A stretch of DNA of 64,000 nt from Euleptes europaea (lineage: Eukaryota; Chordata; Lepidosauria; Squamata; Sphaerodactylidae). The position numbers and the translations under genes are program-made. The stretch is taken from contig NC_079323.1 in NCBI RefSeq assembly GCF_029931775.1, positions 655,001 to 719,000 of the forward strand, given 5' to 3'. How positions within the stretch are numbered: position 1 is the first letter of the stretch; each line of letters opens with the position of its first letter. The notes beneath the pieces were generated by a model that worked only from the letters and a program-made list of their open reading frames with translations, was not told where the DNA came from and searched no databases. This document shows positions 1-10,195 of the stretch, one piece after another.

Positions 1-99
1 ACATTGTGCAGCCCAGGATATCCCTTTTCTCTATGCTTCAGGTTCCCCCTTCTCTGACTGGTTTCAAATAATTTTTGCATTAGAAATGTTATTCTTACG

Positions 100-140
100 G
101 AAGATGAAAACAAGATGCTGATCTTAAGAAAGGCAAATAT
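100..140. repeat. left arm of 41-bp perfect inverted repeat
   Basis: Bases 100-140 are the exact reverse complement of 698-738 when compared base by base. The two arms are 557 bp apart and enclose a 5S-derived SINE. The arms could be ends of a foldback element or a local inverted duplication. No target duplication was seen just outside them. Confidence 0.8.
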
Positions 141-164
141 TGGTAACAGCAGCAAAGAAACGCC

Positions 165-365
165 CTGACCTGGGTAGCCCAGGATAGCCCGATCTCATCA
201 GATCTCAGAAGTTAATCAGGGTTGGCCCTGGCTATTTCTTGGATGGGAGACCACCAAGGGTTACCAGGGTCCCTATGCAGAGGCAGGCAGTGGCAAAACA
301 CCTTTGAATGCCTCTTGCCGTGAAAACCCTACAGGGTCGCCATTAGTCAGCTGTGACTTGATGGC
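165..365 (+). repeat. 5S-rRNA-derived SINE
   Basis: The 5' half reads like the internal promoter region of 5S rRNA (GATCTCATCAGATCTCAGAA, then CTTGGATGGGAGACC). It is followed by a tail with GGGTCGCCATTAGTC, the 3' module shared with other sauropsid SINEs, and an A-rich end. It is diverged and is a SINE rather than a functional 5S gene. Bases 366-697 hold nothing recognisable. Confidence 0.7.
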
Positions 366-697
366 AAAAAAGAAAAAAAACACACATGCTTGAAACAGAG
401 CCAGGCTTCATGGGGAGAGAATGGATCTCCAGCCCTTTTTTCCAGATGGGCCCATTTTAGGCCCAAACCAGAGAAGAGGGCAGAAGATCTGTGACTGCAC
501 CCCCAGCCCAGGTTTTTTGAGCGTGCATTTTCACACAAACATTTTTATTTAAAAAACTGAGAAGAGGTCTCTCTGTTTGAAAGTAAGGGAGGGGGATCAA
601 ATGCACGCCAACCCTTATGCTTCTCAGCTCCCAACTGCTCCTCACCATATACATCTAAGACTGTACTCCTGGGCACTCTTGCCTGGGAGTAAGCTCC

Positions 698-738
698 ATA
701 TTTGCCTTTCTTAAGATCAGCATCTTGTTTTCATCTTC
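698..738. repeat. right arm of 41-bp perfect inverted repeat
   Basis: Partner of the arm at 100-140, with no mismatch. A CR1 3' end begins about 45 bp further on. Confidence 0.8.
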
Positions 739-782
739 TGTAAACTGATGCCGGAGAGTAAGCTCTCTCCAGGAGCAGAGGA

Positions 783-958
783 GCATGCCGAATATATCAG
801 GTGCTATGGAACACAGGCAGGATAAGGCTGCTGCAGTTGTCTTGCTTGTGGGCTTCCCGGAGGCACCTGGTTGGCCACTGTGTGAACGGACTGCTGGACT
901 TGATGGGCCTTGATCCAGCATGGCTTTTCTTATGTTCTTATGTTCCTATGTTCTTAAA
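783..958 (+). repeat. CR1 LINE 3' untranslated end
   Basis: Matches the tail found after the CR1 reading frame at 36240-36415 (…GGACTTGATGGGCCT…), ending in TTATGTTCTTATGTTC repeats typical of a CR1 3' terminus. No coding part is retained. Confidence 0.75.
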
Positions 959-1062
959 TGCAGTCAACTCTACTTCCGAGTAAGCATGCATAGGGCCAGG
1001 CTGTAAATTCTCTGAGCGTTTGCTTGCCAAAGGCCCTTTCACACTCTTGCCAAGGCAGCATG

Positions 1063-1300
1063 AGTTGGTTTTTATATACCGATTTTCTCTACCTTTTAAG
1101 GAGACTCAAACCGGCTCACCATCTCCTTCCCTTCCTCTCCCCACAACAGACACCTTGTGAGGTAGGTGGGGCTGAGAGAGTTTGGAGAGAACTGTGACTA
1201 GCCCAAGGTCACCCAGCAGGCTGCATGAGGACAAGAGGGGTTTGATTCCCAGTTCTCCAGATTAGAGTCCGCCACTCTTAAGCACTGTACCACACCTGCT
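1063..1300 (-). repeat. tRNA-derived SINE with GAA/TTC-type tail
   Basis: Minus-strand copy of a SINE that is common in this window. The tRNA-like head (…GTGGTACAGTGCTTAAGAG…) is at the right end. The body contains GGGTGACCTTGGGCTAG and the shared CAAGGTGTCTGTTGTGG block. The 3' end reads …AAAACCAACTC. Confidence 0.75.
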
Positions 1301-1468
1301 CTCACACTTGTTTAGGCAGACAGATTCCAAGATGTCTGGCCCCCTGCAGCAAAGCCCCTTCCCCCATTCATTGCTAGCTTGTTGTCTTTTGACATTGTCT
1401 TGCTGCACACAAAGATGGCAACACGTGCCTGGATACCGCCCAGCAGCCCCATCTCCCGACATCTGCAC

Positions 1469-2025
1469 TAGGATTGTGCATATCGATAAACAAGAGCCGA
1501 AAATAAACCCAAAATTAGCCATTTTGGTAAATTTTCCGATTTGGGTTTACTGAATGCCAAAACCTGGACATAAAGCCAAAGCCGAATAGGCGATTCCCGA
1601 AAAAGCTGAATAGATATTCGGGTTTTTGGGTTTGGCTATTCACCTTTGCTCAGAGGCATGGCTCTGTGCTTTCTCCCCTCAGCTCACAAATGCCTGGAGG
1701 ATGGGGACGACCCTTTTGCAGGCCCATAAAATTGGACTCCCTGTCCCAAAGCTCACCAAACTTTGGTGACCGTCTAAGGAGAGTTCCTTGCAGCCACGCT
1801 GAAAATTTGGGGACTCTACTTCCAAAAATGCCCCCCCCCCCAGGAGCTTCAAAATATCCCCTTAGACTATAGTGCACCTGAATCTTTTGGTAAACCCAAA
1901 AATAAGCCGAATACCAAAATTTACTGGTATGGGTATTTGGCTTATTTCAGGTTTACTGGGGGGGGGGGGGAGGATCAGGCCCAATAAACCTGACATTTAC
2001 AAAAAAAATGTTTTGCACAACCCTA
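1469..2025. mobile_element. MITE-like element, TAGGATTGTGCA/TGCACAACCCTA ends
   Basis: Imperfect terminal inverted repeats bound about 557 bp, with TA at both edges. The interior contains mirrored segments built on AAATAAACC / GGTTTATT and a shared core (CCAAAGTTTGG…, ATGGGCCT…). Other copies lie at 3975, 5206 and 20142. No coding capacity; probably a non-autonomous DNA transposon of unassigned superfamily. Confidence 0.6.
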
Positions 2026-2370
2026 ATCTGCCCCATCTGGCAGCAACAGTCCTTGATGTGGCTGCAGGACTCTCCATGTGGCCTGCCTCAGGCTCAGGGG
2101 CCCAGATCCACACAGCAAAGCGTCCAGCTATGGCTACTCGTGGAGAAGACGATACTCCAGAGGGAAGTGCTGGGTTTGATCCTGTAAGGATGGGGATGTT
2201 GGTATGCCCTCAATTTCGTCGACCTGAAAGTAATCTCAGCATAGGAATACAGAAAACCATGCACAGCGCATCCATCCCTTACCAGGGGTTTGTAGGACTG
2301 ACAACTGCAGGATCACAACTGATGTGCTATTTGTGTGTTTTATTTTATTATGCAGGTGCTGAATGGGAAA

Positions 2371-3327
2371 ATGTCTGTCCTCATGGAACCCCTTAAGAAC
2401 CAGACCCTTGTTCCTCCCACATTCATCCTGACAGGCATCCCAGGGTTAGAAGCGAGAAGCATCTGGGTCACCATCCTTTTCTGCTCCCTGTATGTTGTGG
2501 CAATTTTGGGAAATAGCATCATTCTCCTTGTGGTTGTGAAGGATCAGAGTCTGCACAAACCCATGTACCTTTTCCTCTCCATGCTGGCTCTGAGTGAGGT
2601 GGGGATCTCTCTCTCTTCTGTTCCTACTGTGCTGAGCGTCTTCCTGTTTGATGTCCGGGAGATTGGGATGGATGCCTGTCTCGCCCAGATGTTCTTCATC
2701 CACTCCTTTTCCATCATGGACTCAGGAGTCCTCTGGGCCATGGCCTTTGACCGCTTCGTAGCCATCTACAACCCACTCCAATATGCCACCATTCTGACCA
2801 GTTCCAGGATCGCCATGATAGGCTTGGGGATTGCTCTGAGGAGTATCATCCTAATGATCCCATTGCCTGTTCTCCTGCGGGGGCTGCCATTTTGCAGGCC
2901 CAACATTCTCGCTCATCCCTACTGTTTACATTCCAATTTAATCCGCCTGCCATGTGCTGATGTCACGGTTAACAGCCGGTGTGGTTTGTTTGTAGTACTG
3001 TCTACTTTTGGACTGGACTCATTATCTATTGTCCTCTCCTACATAATGATTCTCAAGACGGTGCTGAACATGGCTTCGAAAGAAGGGCGCCTGAAGGCCC
3101 TCAACACCTGCGTCTCCCACATCTGTGCTGTGGTGGTGTATTACATCCCAATGATCGGCGTATCCATGGCACATCGTTTTGGCACGCACGCTTCTCCTCT
3201 TCTGCACTCCCTCATGGCCAACATCTACCTCCTGGTTCCTCCATTACTGAATCCCATCATCTACAGCATCAAGACCAAAGAGATTCGCAAAGCCCTCAGG
3301 AAGCTTTTCTCTCACAAAAATTATTAG
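2371..3327 (+). CDS. olfactory receptor, OR51 family (class I)
   Basis: Intact 318-residue odorant GPCR of the olfactory sensory-neuron membrane, expected to couple to G-olf. Class I/OR51 features are visible in order: an N-glycosylation site (NQT, residues 10-12), the LTGIPGLE motif, GN in TM1, [13 protein letters not shown] in TM2, MAFDRFVAIYNPLQY at the end of TM3, SY in TM5, KALNTCVSH before TM6 and PLLNPIIYS in TM7. The usual cysteine after DRFVAI is tyrosine, as in its paralogue at 10196. I chose ATG 2371 because a likely splice acceptor (TTATTATGCAG) ends at 2355 and the first residues align with the paralogue. The 5' non-coding exon is not identified. Subfamily is not certain. Confidence 0.95.
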   Translation: MSVLMEPLKNQTLVPPTFILTGIPGLEARSIWVTILFCSLYVVAILGNSIILLVVVKDQSLHKPMYLFLSMLALSEVGISLSSVPTVLSVFLFDVREIGMDACLAQMFFIHSFSIMDSGVLWAMAFDRFVAIYNPLQYATILTSSRIAMIGLGIALRSIILMIPLPVLLRGLPFCRPNILAHPYCLHSNLIRLPCADVTVNSRCGLFVVLSTFGLDSLSIVLSYIMILKTVLNMASKEGRLKALNTCVSHICAVVVYYIPMIGVSMAHRFGTHASPLLHSLMANIYLLVPPLLNPIIYSIKTKEIRKALRKLFSHKNY

Positions 3328-3799
3328 TAATGGATAATATTTATTGAAATACTCATGGATCCTCAGGCCCTTTTATTTTTTGTAAAGAGGCTGCATGTAC
3401 AGAACTCCCCAATCCCCCGGCCAATGCCTGCCTCATTTTTATCTAATCTGAGCATCAGGTTTTTGCTCAGAACAAAACATAACAGAAAGGTAGCCTTTGT
3501 CTTCAAAAAATCACCATCGCCTCTTGCCTTTTTCTTACGAGTAGGGATGCTAGTGCTCCCACCAGTTTGCTCATGTCTTGTTTGCCAGTCACAAACAGGG
3601 AGCTGTTTTTCCGACAATTCGCTCAACCATTCATCCATCCATTCATGGCTGCTCAACATATTCCTTCCTAACCACACAGTGCAGCATACTTGGCTTTTTG
3701 TGCATGCGCATTCTTACACAGCCTCACTGAATTCGACAGACCTTGCTGCATTACTGCACTGCTCAGCGGGCAATTGTCTGAGTTGACAAATCAATCATA
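3328..3799. other. no recognisable feature
   Basis: The 3' flank of the OR51 gene, moderately AT-rich. No clear polyadenylation signal, repeat family or conserved frame was seen. Confidence 0.5.
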
Positions 3800-3974
3800 C
3801 AGAAGTGTTGTGTAAGGGACAGTTGAAGGCAGCAGGAAAAGAGGAAGACCCAACCTGAGATGAATTGATGCAATCAAGAAAGCCACGGCCCTCCGTTTGC
3901 AAGACCTGAGCAAAGCTGTTAATGATGGGATGTCTTGGAGGCTGTTAATTCATAGGATCACCATTAGTTGGAAG
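3800..3974 (+). repeat. non-LTR retrotransposon 3' fragment
   Basis: One frame gives the familiar end of a reverse-transcriptase polyprotein (GRP…IDAIKKATAL…LQDLSKAVND…WR.LIHR), with a stop inside. The MITE at 3975 interrupts or adjoins it. The LINE clade is not resolved. Confidence 0.5.
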
Positions 3975-4325
3975 TAGGGTCGTGCAAAATTTTTTGTTTT
4001 TGGTAAATTTCAGATTCAGGTTCATTGGGCCCAATTTTTTTTTTGGGGGGGGGGGGTAAACCCGGAATAAGCCAAATACCCATACTGGTAAGTATGGATA
4101 TTCCGCTTATTTCCGTGTTTACCAAAAAAATTCAGCCCTATTATAGTCTATGGGGATTTTTCAAAGCTCCTGTGGGGGCATTTTTGGAGGTAGAGCCCCC
4201 ATATTTGCAGAGTGGCTGCAAGAGACTCTCTTTAGATGGACACCAAAGTTTGGTGAATCTTTGGACCGGGGGTCCAATTTTATGGGCCAGCAAAGGGGTT
4301 GCCCCCATCCTCCAGGTATTTGCGA
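3975..4325. mobile_element. MITE-like element, truncated copy of the 1469 family
   Basis: Begins TAGGGTCGTGCA and shares the core (TATAGTCTATGGGGAT, CACCAAAGTTTGGTGA, ATGGGCCAGC) with the copies at 1469 and 20142. The far terminal repeat is missing. From 4326 to about 4835 nothing is recognisable. Confidence 0.55.
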
Positions 4326-4837
4326 ACTGAACTGTCCGTTGGTTCTCAGGTTCAGAAGTTTAGCATTGCTGAGGACTGGTGGAAAGAGCCGATTGGAAGG
4401 CTGGTGCCTCAAAGTCTGGGGCTCCCTTCATATCTGGGGTGCATAGCATGATGTCCATGCAAAGCTTCCAAAATGAAGAAAAAGGCTTAAATGCAAGAGA
4501 AATAAGGCACAGAAAACATTCCTTTTGGTGGCAAATGACATCCTGTGAACAGTCCTTTATTATGGTCATCAAAAATCTGATTTCAAGAGATGGTCACAGT
4601 GTGGGGAAACGAAGCCACTACTCAGGGCTACCTTCAGTTTGACAGCAGGTTTTCAGGGCAGGGTGGTATTGGAGCCATACGAAGTCTCGACCATGGGGGC
4701 TGTTCTGGAGGAGACTGCTCATCTGTGCGGGTGAGGAAGCCTGGTGGTGTGAGCAGCTGTTTGAGCTAGTTCGTTTTAGTTGGAAAGTATATCCCTCCGT
4801 ATGGGACTTGGTGAGCCCCATCTTTTAAATAACACAC

Positions 4838-5063
4838 ACATGAACACATGAAGCTGTCTTTTGTCTTATACTGAATCAGGCCCTTGGTCCATCAAAGTCA
4901 GTATTGTCTACTCAGACTGGTAGCGGCTCTCCAGGGTCTCAAGAAGGGTCTTTCAGATCACCTACCCGCCTAGTCCCTTTAACTGGAGATGTTGGGGATT
5001 GAATCTGGGACCTTCTGCATGCCAAGCAGATGCTCTACATCGGAGCCTCGGCCCCTCCCTTTA
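4838..5063 (-). repeat. tRNA-derived SINE (tRNA-Ala-like head)
   Basis: Reverse complement of the family GTGGCTCAGTGGTAGAGC…GGTTCAATCCC…, which keeps A- and B-box-like blocks. The tail reads …GCAGCTTCATGTGTTCATG. Diverged at several positions, so a SINE rather than a tRNA gene. Confidence 0.75.
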
Positions 5064-5205
5064 TGCTTGATCCAGATTAATCCACTGAAAGATGATGGTT
5101 GGTCAGACCAAGCTGGTTCCGGTTATCCGACCCCTATCTCAAAAAGGCCCCAACTATGAGGCCCTAACAAAACTAGTTAAAAGATAGAAAAATGGGAGAA
5201 AGCAC

Positions 5206-5357
5206 AGAGCCGTGCATCTGAGCAAAGGCGAATAGCTAAACCTGAAAAAGCCTGTTCGGCTTTGGGCAGATTCCCAGGTTTTGGAATTTGGTAAAACTGA
5301 AAACCAAATATTGCTGAAACAGCTAATTTCGGGTTTATATTGATATGCGCAACCCTA
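5206..5357. mobile_element. MITE-like element, short copy of the 1469 family
   Basis: Starts GCCGTGCATCTGAGC and ends TATGCGCAACCCTA, with the internal GGGTTTATATTGA block of the family. About 150 bp remain. Confidence 0.5.
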
Positions 5358-6497
5358 GTTGGAAGGACTTGATGGCACTTGAGACACACAAACCCTTTTT
5401 GGAGTTTAAATAGTCCTGAGTGATGCTAATGGTTGCCAGTTTGAACCAGCAGTACCCTTGTGTATGTGCAGTTTTGCAAAAAACCTGATGCAAAACTGCT
5501 TGGTAGGTGTTAATGGCTGTTCATCCGGGTGATCCACTTGCATCTGATTGACACCTTCAAAGTTGCACGGTCAATATCCTCACAGCAAAATTTGCAGCAT
5601 ACTCAAGAGGCATGTCTTTCTGTCCATAACCTATGCAGGTACCTCCTCACCTCTGCAGATTCACACCAGAGAGATGAGCCCTCACCCCAAAGGGACAGGA
5701 ACACTACAGGGCAGCACCCACAGATGGAGCAGCGGCAGCTGAAGTACAGCCCCACCCAGAGAAGGGTAAGAGTTGGTGGGATGGGTGCTTTGAGGGGGTT
5801 TCCTGGCAAAAGGAGACCCCCCCCTCCATGCTGGCGGAGGAACAACGGACTCTGCTTCTGTCCCACAGGTATGGCTGCGGTGGCCACGCCCACCATGCTT
5901 CCCATCATAATTGCTTATGTCCGCTCAGCATCTGTGTGGGCAGTAATTCAACAGGAAGGAGACCTGGAAGGATGACATTTCCAGTGCTGTATGGGCTGGC
6001 TGCCGTGACTGGTGTGGATCCTGCTATTCTGCTATGGGGGTACCATCTTACCAAATAAAGCCCAGGTCCTGCATCATTCAGGATGCTCAGACAGCCATTT
6101 GCCTGGCCTGCCTGGCCCACTCACAGGCCTGCCGTGATAGAGAGGGTTTGCTCTATCTGCCCACAGCTGCGTGGAGTAGCTTGCAAAGGGCGCAGGGGCC
6201 GTACTGGACAGAGGGAGTCCACAACCCGGCTCATCGGACCCGGCTGCTGTTTCTTTGCTGCTGTTCAATAAAGTCTGGAGTGTCCAAAATCTGTGCCCCT
6301 TATTGGCGCTGGGCAGTTGAGGCTTGCCCCTGAACCTCATGCCATGCCACCCTCTGCCCCAACTCCTCCCCTCCCCTGTAAATTCCCCACGGGACTTCCC
6401 TGAACAATTTCCTCTGCACACCTCTGAAGAGGTGGGCGCTGATTCAAGGGATGCTCAAGTTAGTCTTCATGGTACCGCTAGACTTCTGCGGTATTCT
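5358..6497. other. unassigned sequence with two AATAAA motifs
   Basis: No long frame resembles a known protein. AATAAA occurs at 6054-6059 and 6267-6272 on the plus strand. The segment could include the 3' end of an old retroelement or an unknown transcript, but the sequence does not decide. Confidence 0.3.
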
Positions 6498-6646
6498 CAG
6501 GGTTGCCAGCCTCCAGGTGCTAGCTGGAGAGCTCCTGGATTACAACTCGTCTACAGGCGACAGAGATCACCCAAACCCCACACTCCTCAGGCTCCATCCC
6601 CAAAAGTCTCCAGGTATTTCCCAACCTGGAGTTGGCAACCCTAGCT
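6498..6646. mobile_element. TAGGGTTGCC-type MITE, old short copy
   Basis: Bounded by CAGGGTTGCCAGCCTCCAGG and GAGTTGGCAACCCTAG. This is the most abundant repeat in the window: about 150-230 bp, with TAGGGTTGCC/GGCAACCCTA inverted ends and no coding capacity. Confidence 0.6.
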
Positions 6647-6658
6647 ATGGCTCAGTGG

Positions 6659-6820
6659 AAGAAGAAGAGTTGGTTTTATACCCCACTTTTCTCTACCTTT
6701 AAGGAGTCTCAAAGCAGTTTACAATCACTCTCTCCCCCACCCACAACAGGCACCTTGTGAGGTAGGTGGGGCTGAGAGAGTTCGGAGAGAACTGTGAATG
6801 GCCCACAACGTACGGTAGAG
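6659..6820 (-). repeat. tRNA-derived SINE, 3' part
   Basis: Carries the GAAGAAGAAGAGTTGGTTTT tail and the CACAACAGGCACCTTGTGAG block of the family at 1063. The tRNA-like head is missing. Confidence 0.7.
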
Positions 6821-6849
6821 GACATCAGATCTTGCTCCCCATATCATAA

Positions 6850-7490
6850 ATAATGAACAGCCATTGTGATGCAGTGACAGAAAAAGCTAATGCGATCTTG
6901 GGGTGCATCAACAGAGGCATAACATCCAAATCGCAAGATGTCATAGTTCCACCGTACACTGCATTGGTCAGGCCGCACCTGGAGTATTGTGTGCAGTTCT
7001 GGAGGCCTCACTTCAAAAAAGATGTGGACAGAATGGAGCAGGAGCAAAGGAGAGCGACGAGGAAGATCAGGGGCCTGGAGACCAAGCCCTATGAGGAAAG
7101 GCTGAGGGAGTTGGGAATGTTCAGTCCGGAGAAGAGGAGGTTGAGGGGGGACACTATCACTCTCTTTAAGTATGTGAAGGGCTGTCTCTTAGAGGAGGGC
7201 AGGGAGCTGTCCCTGTTGGCAGCAGAGGATGGGACTTGCAATAATGGGTTTAAATTGCGGGAGGAAAGATACCGGCTGGATATATGGGGAAATTTCTTTA
7301 CAGTAAGAGTTGTTCAAAAGTGGAATCAGCTTCCTAGGGAGGTAGTGAACTCCCCCTCCCTGGCAGTCTTTAAGCAGAGGCTGGAAAAGCACTTTTCAGG
7401 GATGCTCTAGGCTTATCCTGCATTGAGCAAGGGGTTGGACTAGATGGCCTCTATGGCACCTTCCAACTCAAGGATTCTGTCATTCTGATT
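6850..7490 (+). repeat. CR1 LINE, C-terminal pol and 3' end
   Basis: An open frame of about 185 codons encodes the C-terminal CR1 reverse-transcriptase region ([41 protein letters not shown]). It is followed by GGACTAGATGGCCTCTATGG and an ATTCTGTCATTCTGATT tail. It is a 5'-truncated insertion, not a host gene. Bases 7491-8321 show nothing recognisable. Confidence 0.85.
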
Positions 7491-8321
7491 ACATCAGCAG
7501 TGGACATACAATTGCTCCTGTCTTCTCTGGGTTGTGTGGAGTCCAGCAGAAAACAGCAACTCGCATCCCACAGGTATTCAAGGAGCTTTGGTGGAGGAGA
7601 AAACCAACAGCAGCCCCTACAGCAGCAAAGTGTTCTCTTCCCGCATCTCGAGACCCAGGTCCCCATGGATCCTTGCTAGCTGCGGGAAGGAAGTCTCTCC
7701 CCCCCCCCCGGATTCCCCCCAAAGAGGCATAAAACGTGTAACAGCTGAGTCCTGGCTATGCTGGGTATCCTTCAGACGCTAGCAGAGCTTCAGCTATTTC
7801 CATCTCGGGAAGAGCTTGGTGAGTTGTTTTGCGCCAAGGAACCTTTTGAAGGAAAAGGTGGCCACAAATCCATTCTGTGGGGGTAGTTTTCTGGACTCCT
7901 CCTGTGCTACTGGACTTTGCTCAGGGGCTACCTTTTGGCCTCATGGCTTCCAAAGGGCTTGGCTTCCTCCACCAAAATGGTACCACACTCAGAAAGGAAG
8001 GGGAGATGCGAGTGACACCAAACAAGAAGAGGTGAGAGCCGGGAGAGAGGACTCTTAGCAACTGCAGGGGTGGTTTGCGCAGCCCCAGTCCTGTAAAGGC
8101 TCCGCAGCTCACTTGGATGGCGCTCAGGCGATTCTGGTTTCTCTGATATGCTCTGATCTGGGTTCAAGAAAGGGAAGTGGGGGAGGGGGGAAAGCCACTT
8201 TCTGGGGTGAGACTATCAACTGGAATCTCAATTACCATCTCTTTGGCACATGGAAATAATTTTCCTGGGCAGAGAGAATGAAAAATGTACATAAAAATGG
8301 CCCACCCAGGCTCCGAATCTT

Positions 8322-8602
8322 CTTTGAAGAAGAAGAAGAGGAGTTGGTTTTTATTTGCCGACTTTCTCTACCATTTCAGGGAGACTCAACCCGGCCTACA
8401 ATTGCCTTCCCTTTCCTTCCCCTCCCCACAACAGACACCCTGTGAGGTAGGTGGGGCTGAGAGAGCTCTGAGAGAGCTGTGACTAGCCCAAGGTCACCCA
8501 GCTGGCTTCATGTGGAGGAGAGGGGAAACCAACCCGGTTCTCCAGATCAGAGTCCACCGCTCCAAACCACTGCTCTTAACTACTACACCGTGCTGGCTCT
8601 CA
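8322..8602 (-). repeat. tRNA-derived SINE with GAA tail
   Basis: Near-complete copy of the family at 1063. It has the GAAGAAGAAGAGGAGTTGG tail, the body, and a tRNA-like head complementary to GCCAGCACGGTGTAGTAG. Bases 8603-9065 hold no recognisable feature. Confidence 0.75.
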
Positions 8603-9065
8603 AATCTTCAGCTATTCCTTAGCCAGACTTCCTGTCAGTGAACATATAGGGTGACTTTTGCAGTTTCTCTTGATTCCAGTGCATTTCTGTAGGCAATCAG
8701 TTGACATTTCTTGATTTGCTGTTCATTTACTTTATTCAGTTCCGCCAATGTAGGTAGAATTTTGTATTTGCTCTTTCATCTATCCAGTGCATTTTAATCT
8801 GGCCTTTCCTTATAAGAATAATTTCCTACTCCCATTCCCTGGGTGTGAGGAATTTACAATTCAAATGCTGCTTCTGAAGTATACAACCAAGAGGGGGCAG
8901 TTGGAGGGGACAGGCAGGAGGACGGAGCCGACGGCCTCCAGGAGGGGCCAGAAGGCAAGGAAAGGGAATGGAAGCGATGGCTCCACATGTCCCCGAACAA
9001 CTAAATATACAGTGAATGTCCATGCAGTCCAACAAGAAGGTCTGGGGTAGGTTAGAAACCCAGCT

Positions 9066-9235
9066 AGGGTTGCCACCTCTGGGTTGGGAAATTCCTGGAG
9101 ATTTGGGGAAGAGCCTGGGAAAGGCAGGGCTTGGAGAGGGGGCGGGGGAGGGAGCTCTGCAAGGATGTGATGCTATAGAGTCCACCCTTCTCTCCGGGGG
9201 AGCTGATCTCTGCAGTCTGGAGATCCAGAGCCAGG
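9066..9235. mobile_element. TAGGGTTGCC-type MITE, truncated
   Basis: Older subfamily starting AGGGTTGCCACCTCTGGGTT. Its right end is lost where CR1 sequence begins. Confidence 0.55.
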
Positions 9236-9588
9236 ATACAGGATGATCTTGACAGGCTGGAGAATTGGGCTAAAACTAATAAAATGCACTTCAACAGAGA
9301 TAGTTCTGCATTTAGGTAGGAAAAATCAAATGCATATTTATAGGGTGGAGGAGACTTGTCTGAGCAGCAGTGTGTGGGAAAAGGATCTTGGCGTCTTAGT
9401 AGACCAAACACTGAACATGAGTCAGCAGTGTGATGCAGTAGCTAAAAAGGCAAATACGGTCTTGGGCCGCATCAGCAGAAGTATAGTGCCCAGATCACAC
9501 GAAGTGATGGTATCACTTCACTCTGCTTTGGTTAGACCTCACCTAGAGTATTGTGTTCAGTTTTGGGCACCACAATTTAAGAACTTAA
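9236..9588 (+). repeat. CR1 LINE pol fragment
   Basis: Encodes a more upstream CR1 segment than the copy at 6850 ([40 protein letters not shown]). It then switches abruptly to SINE sequence near 9589. Confidence 0.8.
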
Positions 9589-9695
9589 GACCCCGGAGAG
9601 CTGCTGCCAGTCTGAGCAGGCAATACTGACCTTGCTGGACCAAGGGTCTGATTCAGTATAAGAGGGTGCCTTGTGTGTTCATTCTTTTTTCCCCC
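9589..9695 (+). repeat. tRNA-Ala-type SINE, 3' half
   Basis: Matches the distal half of the 19551 copy (GAGAGCTGCTGCCAGTCTGA, then GGGTCTGATTCAGTATAAG). The head is absent. Confidence 0.65.
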
Positions 9696-9703
9696 ATGGC
9701 AAA

Positions 9704-10003
9704 AGAAGAAGAGTTGGTTTTTATATGCCGACTTTCTCTCCCACTTAAGGAAGAATCAAACTGGCTTACAATCACCTTCCCTTCCCCTCCCCACAACAGA
9801 CACCCTGTGAGGTAGGTGGGGCTGAGAGAGCTCTAAGAGAGCTGTGACTAGCCCAAGGTCACCCAGCTGGCTGCATGTGGAGTGAGGAAACAAATCCAGT
9901 TCACCAGATTAGCCTCCGCTGCTCATGTGGAGGAGTGGGGAATCAAACCCGGTTCTCCATATTGGAGTCCACCACTTCAAACCACTGCTCTTAACCATGA
10001 CAC
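9704..10003 (-). repeat. tRNA-derived SINE with GAA tail
   Basis: Full-length-looking copy with the GAAGAAGAGTTGGTTTTTAT tail, two CCAGATTAG/CTCCATATT-type blocks and a tRNA-like head at the right end. It ends about 190 bp before the second OR51 gene. Confidence 0.75.
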
Positions 10004-10195
10004 CTTCTGCTTCAGCATTGGGGTCCTTTGCTGTGACACATTGAGACTCCTTTTGTTAGCATGGAAAGTACTGCATGCATGACTCAGAGCAGCTGTAGCT
10101 CACACCCCAGCTGTTTCACAGGGAGAAGCAAACCCAGCACCCAGATGCAGTCCTGATTAATGCATTTTTATTCACACAGGTGCCGAATGGGGGAA

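Noticed and set aside
165-365. 5S rRNA gene
   Set aside because: Only part of 5S is present, with many changes and a SINE tail. The copy at 57003 is similar.
6853-7410. 185-codon open frame that looks like a small gene
   Set aside because: It is the C-terminal part of CR1 reverse transcriptase ([26 protein letters not shown]) and recurs at several places in the window.
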